Source: JAIEPM01 sp964546815 (GTDB taxonomy: Bacteria > Cyanobacteriota > Vampirovibrionia > Obscuribacterales > Obscuribacteraceae). From it: 64,000 nucleotides of DNA. Of the stretch, positions 1-9,363 are shown piece by piece (within the stretch, counting starts at the first letter, position 1; every line of letters begins with the position of its first letter). The DNA lies in contig CAZJLR010000031.1 of NCBI GenBank assembly GCA_964546815.1, positions 1-64,000 of the forward strand. The letters run 5' to 3'. The notes beneath the pieces are model-generated. The model did no database searches. It saw nothing but the letters and a program-made list of their open reading frames with translations, and was not told the origin of the DNA. A program made the translations under genes and the position numbers.

Positions 1-3000
1 CCGGAAAAATTATCGACGTAATTCTATTCAGTCCGTCCAGGACATAGTCCGTCTCCTGCCCCAGCGCGTTTATACTTCTGAGCGCGCTGCCCAAGCTATT
101 GAAATATTGTACTAGGCTGTTGCCTAAGGGATCTACCACTTCAGAGCGCGAACCTGCGATATAAAATGTTGTGGTGCCGGCATTGGCCAGAGCCTGCGAT
201 TGGACTCGACCTTGCGAATCAAAAGTATTCGTGATGAATGCCACGGCAGGGTTAGCGGGCAGGAAGATCTGCTTCAGTTGCCCGGGAATTGTGCTGGTGT
301 ATCCATATGTGATGGTTTTCCCTTCGGCATCGGTGAACGTAATTAGATTGTTTGAACTGTCGAAAGTGAACGACACAGTTCGCCCATTTCCATCGGAAAC
401 ACTCGTTAATTTACCGCTGGTGTAGTTGAAAGTGAGAGTGCGCCCCATCCCATTTGACACGGTTTGGAGAACGCCAGCAGTGTACGAATAAGTTATCGTG
501 ACTCCAGCAGGGTCAACGAATGTCGCTATGGTGCCATCACTGTTGAAATTCCATGCTGATTGCTGCGGGCTCTTTATGGTGAAAGTTCCATCCAAATTGT
601 CTATCAGTTTATCTGCATAACCTGGCGGCGGATTATATGGTGGCGAAGCAGGAGGTCCGCCAGGAGCTACCGCTAGCTTGACGAAACTGCGTGAGTCATT
701 GCTGTCGTTTATGCTGACAGCATTGTTAGTTAGCTGGTCCATCAGCCACATCGTGCTTATTGCAGCGATGAGAAAGTCGGTTAGATCACACACTGGTAGG
801 TCAAGCTGAAGCATGGCATAGCAATGTGCAATTGCAGCGGCTGCCTCCTTTGGCGAAACTTCGCCACAGCCGCGTAAGCCGTTGCTTCCCTTGCTGAGGT
901 TGGTGGCGCAATTGTGCGTCCAACCCAGTCCAAGTGGGCCATTGGCAAATCGAGATGACGAGTTATAACTGCGGCTGAAATTCAGAGAGTACGGAGGGCT
1001 CCCGCTACCAACACTGAAATCGTCTCGGCTGTAAACGAAATTTCCAGAGAATGTCGAAACTGGATCTCCCCCACGTTTAGCACTGCCAGCTCCACTATCG
1101 CCTGTGGTCGTGCTCGAAGCGCTGGTTTTGCCGCTACCGCTTGTCTGGCTCACTGAAACTGGCTGACCAGTTGAACCACCAACTGTCAGCAGTGGTGTAA
1201 GAAACAGTTGTCCATCAGGATATAGAGCTGTGGCATAGAGATAGCCGGGGTCGGTGTATTGCGAGGCGCTGGTAGGTACAACAAAATTCTCAAACGGTAT
1301 ATCGCAGGGATACGTCGTAAAGGTAAAGAAGGGAAGATCATCTAGCCAGCAATAACCATAATAATGACGGTGCGCTGGACGTGTAAAGTAGGTGCAATCA
1401 GAGTTCGCACCATACGGAGTTTGGTAAGCCTCATAATAACAACGTATTCTGATAGATGAGGCGAGTTCAAGTGCCATAGGTGGAGGAATTTGTCCCTTTG
1501 TGAAACCGTAAACTACCCCAGCACTCGTTAGGTCATACCAACCGCCACCAATAAAGTCATCAACTGTTGTGCTTCCATTTTGATGAATAATGAGCCTACT
1601 GCCAGCATTTATCTGGCTCTCTAATGTATCTTTGAGTTCATCCCAATTGGTTAAAGCAGCCTTTACAGTGCTCCAGTTTGAAGTGGTAGCGTCCCAAATT
1701 GTCTGACTAACAGCAGCTCGCAGCATCTGCATGGTATTGATGCCGGTGACGTTTAAGTTCTGCTGAAAAATAGCTGCCTGGTAACCATCGCTTACAATTT
1801 CGGTTGCGGCAAGCACACGGGCTTCAATACTGCTGGCACCGACTCTGCTCTTCACATTGAAAGCGCTTGCGCCAATATCAAAGTAAGGTCCTTGTTGAGT
1901 GCTGTTGTAGCCGATGATTCCCGCAAAGTGATACCAAAAATGCTGAGTGGTTCCGAGCTGATCATAGATTGCATCTATCATGTCGCACTGAGCTCGTCGC
2001 ATGAACCAGTAAACTTCAAGCGACTCGCCAAGCACAGGTTCAGAGCTGTCAGAGCCTCCAGAGGCACTGTTTTGACGGAGAGCTTCGCGGTGATAGTCAG
2101 CCATTGAACTTGAACAAGGTCCCCAAGAATTGCCAATGACGTAAGTGCCGCCAGCAATGATAGTTTGAGTCCATGTCTCATTCATCGCGCTGCTTGCAAA
2201 TGGATGTGTAATTGAAAAAGTAATCGGGTAAGGTTCCGCCATTGTCAGTGCAGTTGTGCCTGTGGCAAGCACTGTCCCAGCAAGAGTCAACACGCCAAAA
2301 TTTGACCCGTTTGCAGTCAGAGTGAGCCGTCGTCCGTAAATCACATCACTGTATAGAGTAACGTCGATGCTATCAAACTGCACTTCCAACGTTGCTCTAT
2401 AGCCGTTTGGAATACTCGTCCATGAAGTAGGTGTTGTTCCGGGAGCCTGATACGGAAGTGTTGTTAGTCGAAGAGGGGTTCCTGTAAGTGCTTGAACGAC
2501 TCTGCCTCCGATGGCCTGATTCATATTCTGCGAGAAGGCACTAGACTGAATTGTCGCAAGCAAATTGCTGCTATAGGTGGCAAAATCGTTTTGAACAAGC
2601 GTACTATTAAAATTCTGGATATAGCCAGAACCTGTCGAAGCGCCAGTTTGAGCATCGGTTCTAAGTGCTGTGTGGTTGAATCCCACGGCAGAACCCACGT
2701 TTACACTACCAGTTATGTACGAGTAATTCTTGTAGCTAGGGTCAAACACATACTGAGTTCCGCCAATAGTGACTTGCACCCAAACGTGACTCAAATCTGC
2801 ACAAACAAGAGGTCCGGTGGGAGAAGCGTAAATTGCATTGTATGGAATCTGCGAAGCAATGAGAAGGCTTTCGGTAGTTGTGCGCACCGTCGAGTCATTT
2901 GTTCCAAACAGTTGTTCAAGTTGAACAGCACTCAGCCTAATAGTGCCACTTAGAAAATTGGCGGTGTAACCTGCTGCAGTAAGAAGAGCAACCATCAATG

Positions 3001-3313
3001 CTGCTTGATCAAAAGGTCCTCCGGCTCTGTCAATAAGGGTTCCAAGTGCCCCCTTAGCTGAGCCCCAGATTGGCAGATAATCGACGTTTGAATAGACCCA
3101 TTCGTAAATAAGATCAACGTCGTTTTTTAGAGCGCGTGCCAACTCTGTTATAGAGGCCGGCGCTTCTGCGCTTTCAGCGAGGATGGATGCAGCGGCAAAA
3201 ACATCATTTGACGCACTTTCAGACATCTTGTCCCAGACTTCATCAGGAGTATATCGATTGAGTTCTGAGTCATTGCGCCAACCTCGGGAGCTTGCTTGTC
3301 TAGGTTTTAGCAT
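1..3313 (-). CDS. RHS/YD-repeat protein with N-terminal transglutaminase-like domain (3' end outside window)
   Basis: The reading frame is open from the ATG at 3313 to the window edge, giving 1104 residues with the C-terminus missing. Residues about 55-200 match the transglutaminase-like domain found in RHS-type proteins: a GGPFDQAAL block at 98-106, His176 in SHVWVQV and Asp191 in FDPSYKNY. The usual nucleophilic Cys of the first block is absent. A DUF6531-type motif (GDPVSTFSGNFVYSR) lies near residue 748, and YD-type repeats (GRTLTFNY, GKTITYGY) start near residue 900 and run off the edge. No signal peptide is visible at this start; AGGGA lies about 11 bases upstream. Two virion-like genes precede it on the same strand. 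RHS proteins are typically surface or toxin-delivery proteins; this function is inferred. Any C-terminal toxin tip would lie outside the window. Confidence 0.85.
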   Translation of the reverse strand, partial: MLKPRQASSRGWRNDSELNRYTPDEVWDKMSESASNDVFAAASILAESAEAPASITELARALKNDVDLIYEWVYSNVDYLPIWGSAKGALGTLIDRAGGPFDQAALMVALLTAAGYTANFLSGTIRLSAVQLEQLFGTNDSTVRTTTESLLIASQIPYNAIYASPTGPLVCADLSHVWVQVTIGGTQYVFDPSYKNYSYITGSVNVGSAVGFNHTALRTDAQTGASTGSGYIQNFNSTLVQNDFATYSSNLLATIQSSAFSQNMNQAIGGRVVQALTGTPLRLTTLPYQAPGTTPTSWTSIPNGYRATLEVQFDSIDVTLYSDVIYGRRLTLTANGSNFGVLTLAGTVLATGTTALTMAEPYPITFSITHPFASSAMNETWTQTIIAGGTYVIGNSWGPCSSSMADYHREALRQNSASGGSDSSEPVLGESLEVYWFMRRAQCDMIDAIYDQLGTTQHFWYHFAGIIGYNSTQQGPYFDIGASAFNVKSRVGASSIEARVLAATEIVSDGYQAAIFQQNLNVTGINTMQMLRAAVSQTIWDATTSNWSTVKAALTNWDELKDTLESQINAGSRLIIHQNGSTTVDDFIGGGWYDLTSAGVVYGFTKGQIPPPMALELASSIRIRCYYEAYQTPYGANSDCTYFTRPAHRHYYGYCWLDDLPFFTFTTYPCDIPFENFVVPTSASQYTDPGYLYATALYPDGQLFLTPLLTVGGSTGQPVSVSQTSGSGKTSASSTTTGDSGAGSAKRGGDPVSTFSGNFVYSRDDFSVGSGSPPYSLNFSRSYNSSSRFANGPLGLGWTHNCATNLSKGSNGLRGCGEVSPKEAAAAIAHCYAMLQLDLPVCDLTDFLIAAISTMWLMDQLTNNAVSINDSNDSRSFVKLAVAPGGPPASPPYNPPPGYADKLIDNLDGTFTIKSPQQSAWNFNSDGTIATFVDPAGVTITYSYTAGVLQTVSNGMGRTLTFNYTSGKLTSVSDGNGRTVSFTFDSSNNLITFTDAEGKTITYGYTSTIPGQLKQIFLPANPAVAFITNTFDSQGRVQSQALANAGTTTFYIAGSRSEVVDPLGNSLVQYFNSLGSALRSINALGQETDYVLDGLNRITSIIFP

Positions 3314-3390
3314 CTTAGAGAATCCCTTTTCGAACAAACGAAATATCTACGAGAACTAAAGCGATGAAGGTCAGCGTCAAAGTAAGTCGT

Positions 3391-3816
3391 TTATGTCTCG
3401 TTAAACCCACCGGACACAACGACAATTTCTAGCACGCCGCTAGTTGGATACAGCACTAATATCTGATCAGAAACGCCATTGGCGTGTCCAAACTGATCAG
3501 TTCCAGAGAAGGCAAAAGTGGCTTGCCCTGACAGCACCTTAAACTTCATCATGTTGCCGGCACCGAGGCTAGCTGCTGATGCCATGGTAACCGTGACGGT
3601 GCCTGATATGAGGTAATATGTCCCGTTCGTATTTGCCGTAAAATTGGCAGTCTGTGTTGAAACGGTGAATTTGGGCATGCCGCCTCCTACGATACTATCC
3701 AAGGCTAGCCTATTGCCAGCAGAGTCATAAGCAAAACTAACCACCGTGCCGTCGAGGTATTGTACCGAAGTGATGCGCCCATTCTGGTCATATTGAATTT
3801 GGGAAGAGTTAGTCAA
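3391..3816 (-). CDS. Small protein with one YD repeat and a phage tail-fibre-like beta domain
   Basis: 141 residues from a TTG start with GGGAG about ten bases upstream; the frame has a stop shortly upstream and no ATG near its beginning. Residues 8-37 are a YD-type repeat (GRITSVQYLDG, FAYDSAGNR). The rest is a beta-rich stretch (TYYLISGTVTVTMASAASLG, VLYPTSGVLEIVVVSGG) that resembles the C-terminal part of phage tail fibres. It lies 77 bp upstream of the RHS gene and 64 bp downstream of another beta-rich gene, so the three probably form one transcript. The exact function is unknown. The mix of YD repeat and virion-like fold suggests a part of a surface or tail-like structure (inference). 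Confidence 0.65.
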   Translation of the reverse strand: MTNSSQIQYDQNGRITSVQYLDGTVVSFAYDSAGNRLALDSIVGGGMPKFTVSTQTANFTANTNGTYYLISGTVTVTMASAASLGAGNMMKFKVLSGQATFAFSGTDQFGHANGVSDQILVLYPTSGVLEIVVVSGGFNET

Positions 3817-3880
3817 AATATTAGACTCCCATCAAAGAACAGACAGCCAGGGCGAACATGATACGCAAAATCTCTCGGAC

Positions 3881-4783
3881 CTATTCCTCTGTCCAAACAA
3901 CTTCCATCTTGATCTTCAAGTTTGTCGGCAATGCCACTCCGTTGAAATTGAGACTAACAAGCTCTGTTGTGCCTCTAACCGTGATTGGCTGTGTCGTGCC
4001 ATTTGCGACAAATAAATCAAAAAACGGTGGCACATAAAAGCCAGTTGCACCGTTAAGTGGGCTCACAATGGTTGGAATTGAAATGTTGCCGACGAAAGTA
4101 GCAGGAGTGGGCGCACTAGTCCAATACACAAGACTGCCTGTTGCTGCTTGATTCGAAGAATCAAACGCAACTGCCGTTACAGTTGAGTAAGCGCCACCGA
4201 TCGTCGTTCCCTTTCTTTTGATAAGAAAAAACTCGCTAGTGTATTCGCTCGAAATTGATGAGAGAAATAGTCGAATCCTCTGGATCTTGCAGGTTTTTGT
4301 GGATGAACCAATGAAACTGAAGATGTCTTGCGGGTTCGTTGGAGGAGCAAAAGATGCAGTGGTACTGCATGCAGAGTAGGTAGCTATCTGCGCGGGCACC
4401 AGTGCGGCGAAGGTCAGCACTGATGTGTAGCCTTTGACCGTAATGCTCGAACCAGATCCAACTGAAGTAATGCGAGCTCTCAGTAGATTGTAACCAGCCA
4501 CATTGAACAACCAGTCTCCAGCAGCGCTCGCATTCTGCGCCGCCCCAGTGCCACCTGCGGCGGTGCCTACAATCGGCACCCACGTGGAGCCCCCATCCGA
4601 GCTCACTTCAAAAACGATGGTGTTCGTGCCTGACCCGAAAGTTCCGGTGATACTAAGCAATGCCGTCGCATACCCAAGTACAGACAGACTGTTGCCCGTT
4701 CCCGTGGTCGAAGCATTCAGCTGCAATGTGAACGCCAAAGGCATGGTGCTCTGCAATTGAGAAAACGCGCCGTAACTGCTCAT
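3881..4783 (-). CDS. Beta-rich virion-like structural protein, unknown function
   Basis: 300 residues from ATG 4783, with GAAGGA six bases upstream. The protein is Ser/Thr/Gly rich without signal peptide or membrane segment. Residues about 45-75 carry a pattern common in phage structural proteins (FEVSSDGGSTWVPI). The C-terminal end (LKIKMEVVWTEE) resembles the last strand of virion surface proteins. It is first in a three-gene minus-strand set with a tail-fibre-like protein and an RHS protein. No capsid, portal, terminase or integrase gene is present, so this is not a recognisable prophage. It may be a domesticated or tail-like element gene. Family assignment is not certain. Confidence 0.65.
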   Translation of the reverse strand: MSSYGAFSQLQSTMPLAFTLQLNASTTGTGNSLSVLGYATALLSITGTFGSGTNTIVFEVSSDGGSTWVPIVGTAAGGTGAAQNASAAGDWLFNVAGYNLLRARITSVGSGSSITVKGYTSVLTFAALVPAQIATYSACSTTASFAPPTNPQDIFSFIGSSTKTCKIQRIRLFLSSISSEYTSEFFLIKRKGTTIGGAYSTVTAVAFDSSNQAATGSLVYWTSAPTPATFVGNISIPTIVSPLNGATGFYVPPFFDLFVANGTTQPITVRGTTELVSLNFNGVALPTNLKIKMEVVWTEE

Positions 4784-5265
4784 GTTAAGTCCTTCAATTT
4801 TGCGATTGTTCTACAATTTTTTGGGCCGAAAGCTATTCACTGCACAACAGATTTGCAAACGAGTCGATCCATTGTGTCGAATTACCAGGACAATAATTAG
4901 CAAAGTTGTCGTCAGTCGTTTTGAATATCGCTGAGATTTCCCAACACCAGAAATTGAAGACTATTACCTACATAACTCCATGGAAAAGCGCTATTCTAAA
5001 AACTCATACATCCAAGATACCTCCAGCCCCCCCCCTTGTCAACGAAGCCGGAGGTCGTCTCGTTGCCGAAGCGATGGACTTGGAATTTTGCAATCGTTTG
5101 TAGGGGCGTCGCCATGCGACGCCCGGGAATTTAAATCAGATTATGCCGATCACTTACTGGTGCGAGGCCGTTCGGCGATTTAAAGGACGGGCGACGCATG
5201 GCGTCGCCCCTACAATTGTTAGTAATTAAATGCAGAGGTGGAACTATCGGTAGATTTGGCTGCTT
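4784..5265. other. 482-bp intergenic region
   Basis: No coding sequence is supported here. The right half holds the inverted-repeat element at 5098-5215. The left part is AT-rich with a short C-run near 5027-5035 and shows no clear promoter or RNA gene. Confidence 0.6.
5098..5215. repeat. MITE-like element, family A copy 1
   Basis: Two 27-base ends, 5098-5124 and 5189-5215, are inverted copies with two mismatches, starting TTGTAGGGGCG and ending CGCCCCTACAA. Each end is also a near-palindrome: GGGCGACGC-ATG-GCGTCGCCC in the right end. The 64-base centre is unrelated to any gene. A second full copy lies at 47061-47144 and a variant at 48021-48268. No transposase is encoded, so this is a non-autonomous element or a REP-type repeat. 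Confidence 0.8.
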
Positions 5266-6417
5266 CTACTTTTTCAAAATACCATAGACTTTCTCGCGCA
5301 GCTTCCAAAGTTTTCCGCTGGTGATTTGGCGCATACTTTCTCGCAAGCTGGAAAGCTCACTTTCAGTTTCTTTGATTTTGCGCAAGAGCTGTTCTGTTTC
5401 CAAGGCGCTTCCGTCCAGTGCCTGGCTATCGGCGTAAATTGGCATTTTGGAGAGGTCCCAAATGTCGGCGATTTTCAGGTCGTAATCGCGACCGGCGACT
5501 TCACGACCAGCCTCAGACGACAGCAATTCATAGAGCATTTCCAATCCTAACGCTCTTATCGAAGGTTCTTGCATTTTTAGGAAAAGGAACGCTTTTTCGA
5601 ACTCTAGCCCAACAGGGTTGCTTTGGTCTGGCTTGCGAAAATGCTTACCCAATGCTTTCCTGAAAAACTCAGGCTCCACATCATCAAAAAATTTCTTGTA
5701 TGCAGAATGCAACTCGAATAGTACGCGAGATCTATTGCGCGTATCGAGACTTAGATTCATACCGTCACAACGAACGCGATAAGCAACCAGTTTTTCAGGA
5801 AGCACCACAAAGGAAGTCTGCTTTATGAGCTTTACCCACACATCAAAGTCTTGCAATTGAATAAGCGCAGGGTCAAACTTCACTTTTGCCATCAACTCGG
5901 TGCTCAACAGTGCAGATGTGGCGCACATAAAATTGGTTTTGAAAAAGAATTTTTCGTAGAACTCTTCGCGCGACAAATTATCAAATGAGAATGGAAACTG
6001 AACGGCAATTTCTTCAGGAACGGCTTCGCCATTATCATCAATCAGCTGAGCAGCAGAAAAAGCAGCTCCGGCGCCGGTTGCTTCAAGCGCCTTGATTTGC
6101 AATTCGAACTTTTGAGGCATCCACACGTCATCGGCGTTGCCTAATGCGATCCACTTACCGCGAGCTGCTTCAATGCCGATGTTATACGCCAAGCTGAGCC
6201 CAAGATTCTCTTGGGTAATTACCTTTAGCCGAGGATCTTGCAATGTCGCAATTATCTGCTGCGAATCATCTGTAGATCCATTGTCAATCAAGATGACTTC
6301 AAAATCACCCATTGTCTGCGCGAAGACGCTCGCCATTGTCTCGCGCAAATATTTTGCATGGTTGTACGCAACCATGACGACAGTAACTAAGGGTGCATTA
6401 TCATTCATGACGTCCAA
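5266..6417 (-). CDS. Family 2 glycosyltransferase (GT-A fold)
   Basis: 383 residues if the TTG at 6417 is used, 380 from the ATG at 6408. The TTG abuts the TAA of the upstream gene and has AGAAGGA ten bases before it, while the ATG is 19 bases from that site, so TTG is the better-supported start. The GT2 fold is clear: VVMVAYNHAKYLRETMASV at 13-31, DNGSTDDS at 45-52 and the metal/nucleotide-binding NADDVW at 94-99. About residues 340-375 are predicted coiled coil, followed by a basic tail. It transfers a sugar from an activated donor to an unknown acceptor. It is translationally linked to the YfhO-type membrane protein, which places it in surface glycan assembly. Confidence 0.9.
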   Translation of the reverse strand: MDVMNDNAPLVTVVMVAYNHAKYLRETMASVFAQTMGDFEVILIDNGSTDDSQQIIATLQDPRLKVITQENLGLSLAYNIGIEAARGKWIALGNADDVWMPQKFELQIKALEATGAGAAFSAAQLIDDNGEAVPEEIAVQFPFSFDNLSREEFYEKFFFKTNFMCATSALLSTELMAKVKFDPALIQLQDFDVWVKLIKQTSFVVLPEKLVAYRVRCDGMNLSLDTRNRSRVLFELHSAYKKFFDDVEPEFFRKALGKHFRKPDQSNPVGLEFEKAFLFLKMQEPSIRALGLEMLYELLSSEAGREVAGRDYDLKIADIWDLSKMPIYADSQALDGSALETEQLLRKIKETESELSSLRESMRQITSGKLWKLREKVYGILKK

Positions 6418-9357
6418 TTATACAGCGTCCTTCTTCGCAAACAATTCAGCCCTTTGCCTGTATGCCAAAGCCCCCACCCCAAGAAGCACAACGAATGCTA
6501 CAAACAGTGAGTTGTAGTACGACGGCGGCGCGAATATAAACTTCACCTGATGCTGCCCCTTTCCAAGTTTCACAGCACGAAACAAGTAATTCGCTCTTAC
6601 TATTGGCGCCTCAACGCCATCTACAAAACACTTCCAACCCGGATAGTATGCATCAGTCAACACGAAATAGCAGTCGGTTGCGGCAATCACGTCAGCCGAA
6701 ACAGTGTTGCAATCATTTCGTTTTATTGGCACCGCAATAATCTCATTGATCTTTGCGCCAGCATCCTGATTTGCACCTACTGCAGGAGTGGTGCTGAGGT
6801 TATCCCCTCCATCTTCCAACACAACTTGCCTGTGTAAATCAAAACCCTTTGCCTCAGAAATAAAAGCAAGGACTTTTTCATCATTAAGCTTGGTATGCAG
6901 AGCTTCTTTCACTAAATAAGCCGCTGGCAGTGCTCTGTCATTTTGATAAATTCGACATCCTTCCACAGGGTATTCAGCCGACAGAACGAAATGTTTTTTC
7001 AGCGCGCTGGCATCGGAGTTCACCTCAACATGAGCAGCTGGCTCACGCTCCGTTTCAACCTTGCACAACACAAAGGCGTCTTCAAAATGAGAGCTGCCAC
7101 CATCAGGCACTACAAATTTTGAAATCCAGGTATCTTTAACCCGCATGCCTACATAGACAGGATACTTTGCTGATCTCGGCACGGGGAAAGACTCATGCCT
7201 TGACGACAGATGATGTGCCTTTTCGGCAGGCGAAATCATCAATTCACGCGATGACCAAAGTTCTGTTCCATCAGCATCCAAGACGCAATACTGCAATGCA
7301 AATTGGTAGTTACACAAATCATGAATTCTCAGCTCAATATCGGCATCAACTTGAGAATTGGCAGCATCATATCTGAATGAAGAATCGACAATGCGCAGCC
7401 CAGGCATGATTCTTGTGTATTCTGGGCCCTCCAAATTTGCAAGCAATTTTGCATCTTGCACTGAACGCAGCGCCCCACGCGTCATCACATATTTGACGCT
7501 GGCAAGGTCAAGCAATGGGGAACAGTAATCAGGGAAAACATAGAAATAAAGGTTGTAGCAACGGGCGCCACAAGCCTCTATAAATTTCACGTAGCGCTTG
7601 GGCAATAAAGGACTAAAACAACGCAGGTCTTGCACGTCAAAATCTAAATTGACATTACTCAAGAAAAAATTCCCGCCCGTTGCAAGTGAGCGCGAACCAG
7701 AGTCTTTCAAAAAGGCAAGCGGTGCAGGCGGCTCTATCGAAAACGTTGGATTTGTAGGTAACGCAGTGCGGCTAGCCATTGCAAGGCTAGAGAAATTCAG
7801 AACGAGCAATCCGGCAAGACATGCAGTCTTGATTGCCGATTTTTTCAATTGAGCAAGCAGACACAAAGCAAACGCCAGCGCGCCAAAAACACTCGTTGCC
7901 GACAATAAATTATGCCCCGAGCGCCAGATAAGATTGAAGTCTTGCGTGCCCAGAGAATTCTCCAGGTAAGTATAAGGAATCAAGATCACCAGCACGGCGC
8001 TGACACAAAGCAGCAATAGCTCAAGCGGTTTCAAGCGTTGAATCACACGGTCTGCACCCATGCCTGCCAGCAAGCAAAGCATGAGCATGATTTCCGGAAC
8101 ACCATAAAGTGTCGCCACAAACGAAAACGGCTTTTGCGAAAGGAATTGCAGCACAGGACCTTGAGGCAAACAAATCACAAAAGCGAATAATAGTGTTAGC
8201 GAAATTGCAGCAGAAAGTACGCCCCGAGCGCAAAGACCAAGGGGAAGCAAAAGTGCCGCCACTGCTCCAATGAAATAAGGATTGTCGCCGAGTATTGAAT
8301 AATATCCTTCAACAAAATGCTGCCAATTCACTATAGAGATTGCAGCATTCGCATCTTTGTACAAGTGCGCGTCACGCATAAACTCAGCGAATGGAAAAAT
8401 CAAAGGCGATGCCACAGCAAGTGAAACGAAAGCACAAACGAGCAAGAGACCAATGCCCTTGATGCCATCTATGACCATCATTCCAAACGAATCACCAAAT
8501 TTAGTAGAGCTTGCTCGTTCGCCCTTAAATCCTGGAACAAAAGCTTCTTCGTTTTCAAAAATAGAAAAGGGAACGGAAGAGGAAGCAGGTGCCGTCGACG
8601 AATCACGACTGGCACGCCCCATAGCCATCAAGAAAAATGACAGCAATGCAGCAAACAACACAGCAAAAAACGTTGTTTCCGGGTGCGCCGAAAATGCCAC
8701 CACTGCGCACAATACCCCAACGAGTGCTGCCCGCAAAACCGACGGTTGCTTTACTAGATAGACGAATGCAAGAAAAACCCAGGGAAAGAGACTTTCGTTA
8801 TTCCCGATGTCTACTTGCAATAAAATGCAGGGCGAAAGAACAAAAGCCAACGATGCAAATACAGCCGCAGGCATTGAAAGACGCAATGAACGCGAAAGCA
8901 AAAACATGCCGGCGCCACCAAGAGCTATCTCCAAAAGCAAACCGGCATTGTATGCAGCCGGGCTTGAGAACAAGCGCAATAGATGTGCGGGCGAATGAAT
9001 CAATGATTGAGGATCACCCAGATTAGGAAAGCCACAGGCAACAAGCGGATTCCAAATTGGTGGCACAAACTTCGACCACATCGAATCCTCGAAATGTCCG
9101 TTTGGAAAGAAGATCAAATATCCAGAAGGGTCTTTGCCAATATTGATGATGGCTTGCTTCAATCCGGCATTGAAAAACGCGTCGATGTTTGGCAATGTGC
9201 CGAGTTTTGCAATTGGCTTTCCAAGAAAAACAGACCTGTGAAAGAAAGCAGCCAGCGTGCCAAGTACGATCGCCAAGCCAGCCCAGCACAACCTGCGGTT
9301 TCGCCCGGCAGACGAAGGTTTACTTTTCGCATCTTGCACAAGCGCCTCGGGTGGCAT
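6418..9357 (-). CDS. YfhO-type polytopic membrane protein
   Basis: 979 residues. An N-terminal membrane segment lies near 25-45 and many more hydrophobic segments follow up to about residue 560. Then comes a soluble region, and a C-terminal helix (SLFVAFVVLLGVGALAY) ends the protein. The block YFVLTDAYYPGWKCFVDG near residue 890 is characteristic of the YfhO family, whose members take part in glycosylation of cell-envelope polymers using lipid-linked sugars. The start at 9357 lies six bases after the stop of the upstream epimerase gene, and the stop abuts the GT2 start. The three genes are therefore one operon, and a role in surface polysaccharide or teichoic-acid-like modification is inferred. 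Confidence 0.85.
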   Translation of the reverse strand: MPPEALVQDAKSKPSSAGRNRRLCWAGLAIVLGTLAAFFHRSVFLGKPIAKLGTLPNIDAFFNAGLKQAIINIGKDPSGYLIFFPNGHFEDSMWSKFVPPIWNPLVACGFPNLGDPQSLIHSPAHLLRLFSSPAAYNAGLLLEIALGGAGMFLLSRSLRLSMPAAVFASLAFVLSPCILLQVDIGNNESLFPWVFLAFVYLVKQPSVLRAALVGVLCAVVAFSAHPETTFFAVLFAALLSFFLMAMGRASRDSSTAPASSSVPFSIFENEEAFVPGFKGERASSTKFGDSFGMMVIDGIKGIGLLLVCAFVSLAVASPLIFPFAEFMRDAHLYKDANAAISIVNWQHFVEGYYSILGDNPYFIGAVAALLLPLGLCARGVLSAAISLTLLFAFVICLPQGPVLQFLSQKPFSFVATLYGVPEIMLMLCLLAGMGADRVIQRLKPLELLLLCVSAVLVILIPYTYLENSLGTQDFNLIWRSGHNLLSATSVFGALAFALCLLAQLKKSAIKTACLAGLLVLNFSSLAMASRTALPTNPTFSIEPPAPLAFLKDSGSRSLATGGNFFLSNVNLDFDVQDLRCFSPLLPKRYVKFIEACGARCYNLYFYVFPDYCSPLLDLASVKYVMTRGALRSVQDAKLLANLEGPEYTRIMPGLRIVDSSFRYDAANSQVDADIELRIHDLCNYQFALQYCVLDADGTELWSSRELMISPAEKAHHLSSRHESFPVPRSAKYPVYVGMRVKDTWISKFVVPDGGSSHFEDAFVLCKVETEREPAAHVEVNSDASALKKHFVLSAEYPVEGCRIYQNDRALPAAYLVKEALHTKLNDEKVLAFISEAKGFDLHRQVVLEDGGDNLSTTPAVGANQDAGAKINEIIAVPIKRNDCNTVSADVIAATDCYFVLTDAYYPGWKCFVDGVEAPIVRANYLFRAVKLGKGQHQVKFIFAPPSYYNSLFVAFVVLLGVGALAYRQRAELFAKKDAV

Positions 9358-9363
9358 CCGAAT

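Noticed and set aside
171..425. Plus-strand frame opposite the RHS gene
   Set aside because: It is antisense to a continuous, domain-bearing frame on the minus strand and has no ribosome-binding site.
1..4783. Prophage
   Set aside because: Only virion-like beta-rich proteins are present. There is no terminase, portal, capsid, integrase or lysis gene.
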